Shown piece after piece: positions 62,522 through 64,000 of a DNA stretch of 64,000 nt. Under the pieces are notes generated by a model. That model worked only from the letters and a program-made list of their open reading frames with translations, searched no databases and was not told where the DNA came from. Where the stretch lies: positions 1-64,000 of the forward strand of contig ONLY01000002.1 in NCBI GenBank assembly GCA_900318775.1. The letters are read 5' to 3'. Position numbers and translations under genes: made by a program. The stretch is from an uncultured Prevotellaceae bacterium. Its GTDB lineage: Bacteria; Bacteroidota; Bacteroidia; Bacteroidales; Bacteroidaceae. Each line of letters starts with the position of its first letter. Within the stretch, counting starts at the first letter, position 1.

Positions 62522-62580
62522 CAAAGGTAAGGAAAAGTTAGGAGTTAGGGATTAGGAGTTAAGTTTTTTTAGTACCTTTG
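62522..62580. promoter_or_regulatory. divergent promoter cassette, copy 2
   Basis: Same 59-bp layout as 20102-20160: CAAAGGTA (leftward, for RNase R) and TACCTTTG (rightward, for the epimerase) at the ends, two TTAGGAG repeats in the centre. Fifty-one of 59 positions match the first copy by hand count. Confidence 0.75.
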
Positions 62581-62601
62581 CCGCCAAAATGGGCATAAAG
62601 C

Positions 62602-63621
62602 ATGAAAATTCTAATCACAGGTGCCAGTGGCTTCATTGGGAGTTTCCTCTGTGAGGAAAGTCTGAAGCGCGGAATGGAAACGTGGGCAGGAATGCGGGCG
62701 CATTCGAGCCGGCGCTGGTTGACCGATGAGCGCCTGAAGTTTGCCACGCTCGACATGACTGATGTGGAGCGGTTGAAAGGGCAGTTGTCGGCATACAAGT
62801 CAGAGATAGGCAGATGGGATGTCATCATCCATGCCGGAGGTGTGACGAAGTGTCTGAAAAGGGAAGACTTCAATCTGCACAACTATGTTTGCACCAAGAA
62901 CTTGGTTGAATCCCTTCAGGCGTTGGAGATGATGCCTTCGCAGTTCCTCTATGTCAGCAGCCTCAGTGTTTTGGGACCTATCCGCGAACAGCAGAATGTG
63001 GATGGAACCTATAACGACATGTTGTCCTCGGACACGCCGGTTCCCAACACAGCCTATGGAGAGAGTAAGGTGAAGAGCGAGGCTTATCTGAAAGGCATCG
63101 AGGGCGTGACCATTTTTCGTCCCACCGGGGTATATGGTCCTCGCGAAAGAGACTATTTCATGATGGCGAAGAGCATCAAGCAACATGTTGACTTTGCCGT
63201 AGGATATAAGAAACAAGTAATTACATTTGTGTATGTGCGCGACTTGGTAGGTGCCATCTTCTCAGCTATTGGAAAGGCAGGCGTGGCAAGCGGAAAGACC
63301 TATCTGGTGAGCGATGGGCATAACTACGATAGCCGCGCTTTCAGCGATTTGATTCAAAAGGAATTGGGTGTGAAGTGCGTGCTCCACATTAAGGCTCCGT
63401 TGTGGTTGCTGAGAATCATCAGCGCCGTGGCGGAGGGCATCTCAAAACTCACCCATCAGCCCAGCACGCTGAATGGCGACAAATACCGCATCATGTGCCA
63501 GCGCAACTGGCAGTGCGACATTTCTCCGCTGAAGAAGGACTTGGGCTTCGTGCCTGAGTGGCCCTTGGAGCGCGGCGTGAAAGAGTGTATGGAATGGTAC
63601 AAGGTTAATAAATGGCTTTAA
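62602..63621 (+). CDS. NAD-dependent epimerase/dehydratase
   Basis: 339 aa. Extended SDR: MKILITGASGFIGSFLCEES (GxxGxxG), VIIHAGGVTKCL, LYVSSLSVLGP (catalytic Ser), TAYGESKVKSEAYLKG (YxxxK) and IFRPTGVYGPRERDYF. It probably acts on a nucleotide sugar or a lipid-linked ketone. The 3-beta-HSD/ketosphinganine-reductase-like members of this family accompany PAP2-type genes in Bacteroidales, which fits the next gene. Confidence 0.9.
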   Translation: MKILITGASGFIGSFLCEESLKRGMETWAGMRAHSSRRWLTDERLKFATLDMTDVERLKGQLSAYKSEIGRWDVIIHAGGVTKCLKREDFNLHNYVCTKNLVESLQALEMMPSQFLYVSSLSVLGPIREQQNVDGTYNDMLSSDTPVPNTAYGESKVKSEAYLKGIEGVTIFRPTGVYGPRERDYFMMAKSIKQHVDFAVGYKKQVITFVYVRDLVGAIFSAIGKAGVASGKTYLVSDGHNYDSRAFSDLIQKELGVKCVLHIKAPLWLLRIISAVAEGISKLTHQPSTLNGDKYRIMCQRNWQCDISPLKKDLGFVPEWPLERGVKECMEWYKVNKWL

Positions 63622-63625
63622 GAAA

Positions 63626-64000
63626 ATGGCATTGAAAGAATACTTTAAGAAAGACTACGAGAAGGGACTCTGGAGCATGGAGGGTCTCACGCTGATTTAC
63701 ATGGCGTTCACCACCATCCTGATAGGTATCTATTGGAGAGGTTTGGCGGCACCCGTGGACATGCTGCTGACACGTTTGCTGATGCTGGTGGCGATGGGAG
63801 CCATGTATGGAATATACCGTTGGTATCCTTGCCGTGCATTGCGTATCATCCGGGTTGTGCCTCCCTTGCTGGGGTTAATTTTCTGGTATCCGGAGACATA
63901 CGACTTCTGCTCGCAGTTGCCTTATCTCGACCATGTTTTTGCCGGAATAGACCAAACGCTCTTTGGTTGCCAGCCTGCGCTGGTGTTCAATACAGTGCTT
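63626..64000 (+). CDS. PAP2/inositolphosphotransferase-like membrane protein, 3' end outside window
   Basis: Partial: 125 codons from ATG 63626, open to the window end, starting 4 bp after the epimerase stop. Hydrophobic segments at about 20-38, 45-65 and 78-92 are seen, with the LIFWYPETYDFCSQLPYLDH and GIDQTLFGCQPALVFNTV segments. These resemble Bacteroidetes PAP2-superfamily lipid phosphatase or sphingolipid headgroup transferase proteins. The catalytic histidines would lie beyond the window, so activity cannot be judged. Confidence 0.75.
   Translation, partial: MALKEYFKKDYEKGLWSMEGLTLIYMAFTTILIGIYWRGLAAPVDMLLTRLLMLVAMGAMYGIYRWYPCRALRIIRVVPPLLGLIFWYPETYDFCSQLPYLDHVFAGIDQTLFGCQPALVFNTVL

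Overview
The window reads as chromosome from a Bacteroidales bacterium, most likely Prevotella-like. Three things suggest this: the promoters (TTTG, 19-20 bp, TAnnTTTG); the families that are mainly Bacteroidetes (DUF4254, DUF4421, DUF4468, DUF4294, BspA-type leucine-rich repeats, T9SS-like C-terminal tails of the form DLNGRK...KGVYIVNGKKV); and the xylan/arabinan glycosidases. No rRNA, tRNA, CRISPR array or transposase gene was seen. Layout: (1) 1-9454, leftward: a run of secreted modular proteins with near-identical signal peptides (MBG/Ig-like repeats, Big domain, beta-helix-like glycine repeats), interleaved with a four-helix-bundle (S23/IVP) gene, a DUF6261-like gene and many intergenic repeats. 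The standout is 3767-5179. After its signal peptide this protein carries a near-perfect eukaryote-type ubiquitin fold (about 54 of 72 residues identical to human ubiquitin by my hand alignment). The predicted mature N-terminus is exactly ubiquitin Met1. The sequence runs into other secreted domains where ubiquitin has its LRGG tail. (2) 10041-15826, rightward: AraC regulator, TcdA, a His/Cys-rich small membrane protein, a TonB-dependent receptor, a PH-domain membrane protein and a YfcE-type phosphoesterase. (3) 16624-34379: a surface-glycan cluster in three operons. The leftward operon 34379-25519 encodes 2-aminoethylphosphonate synthesis and activation (PEP mutase, phosphonopyruvate decarboxylase, AEP transaminase, CTP-type nucleotidyltransferase), glycosyltransferases, a WaaP-like kinase and LicD. 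The rightward operon 20178-25347 encodes LicD, radical SAM, pyruvyl transferase, GT2 and a TagF-like enzyme. The leftward operon 20078-16624 encodes a class V aminotransferase, a cytidylyltransferase/Gfo-Idh-MocA fusion and a galactofuranosyltransferase-like enzyme. Together they imply a glycan carrying phosphonate and probably phospho-polyol groups. No flippase/polymerase pair is visible, so lipooligosaccharide decoration is a reasonable guess. (4) 34380-41499: mostly housekeeping and hypothetical genes (DUF4421, gluconate 5-dehydrogenase, DUF4468, RNase HII, argS), with an sRNA candidate and a 23-bp tandem repeat. (5) 41619-42838: two gene remnants back to back. (6) 43227-52070: a strongly folded, possibly pseudoknotted leader RNA, a four-helix membrane protein, then a dockerin-bearing subtilisin, a three-cohesin scaffold with dockerin, a cohesin protein with a sorting tail, and a small conserved-looking ORF. 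This is a candidate secreted proteolytic cohesin/dockerin complex. (7) 52443-58631: GH3 and two GH43 enzymes. (8) 58781-64000: TrmH, DUF4294, RNase R, and the start of an epimerase/PAP2-type lipid operon. The two strongest candidates for undescribed biology are the secreted ubiquitin fusion and the cohesin/dockerin protease operon with its structured leader.
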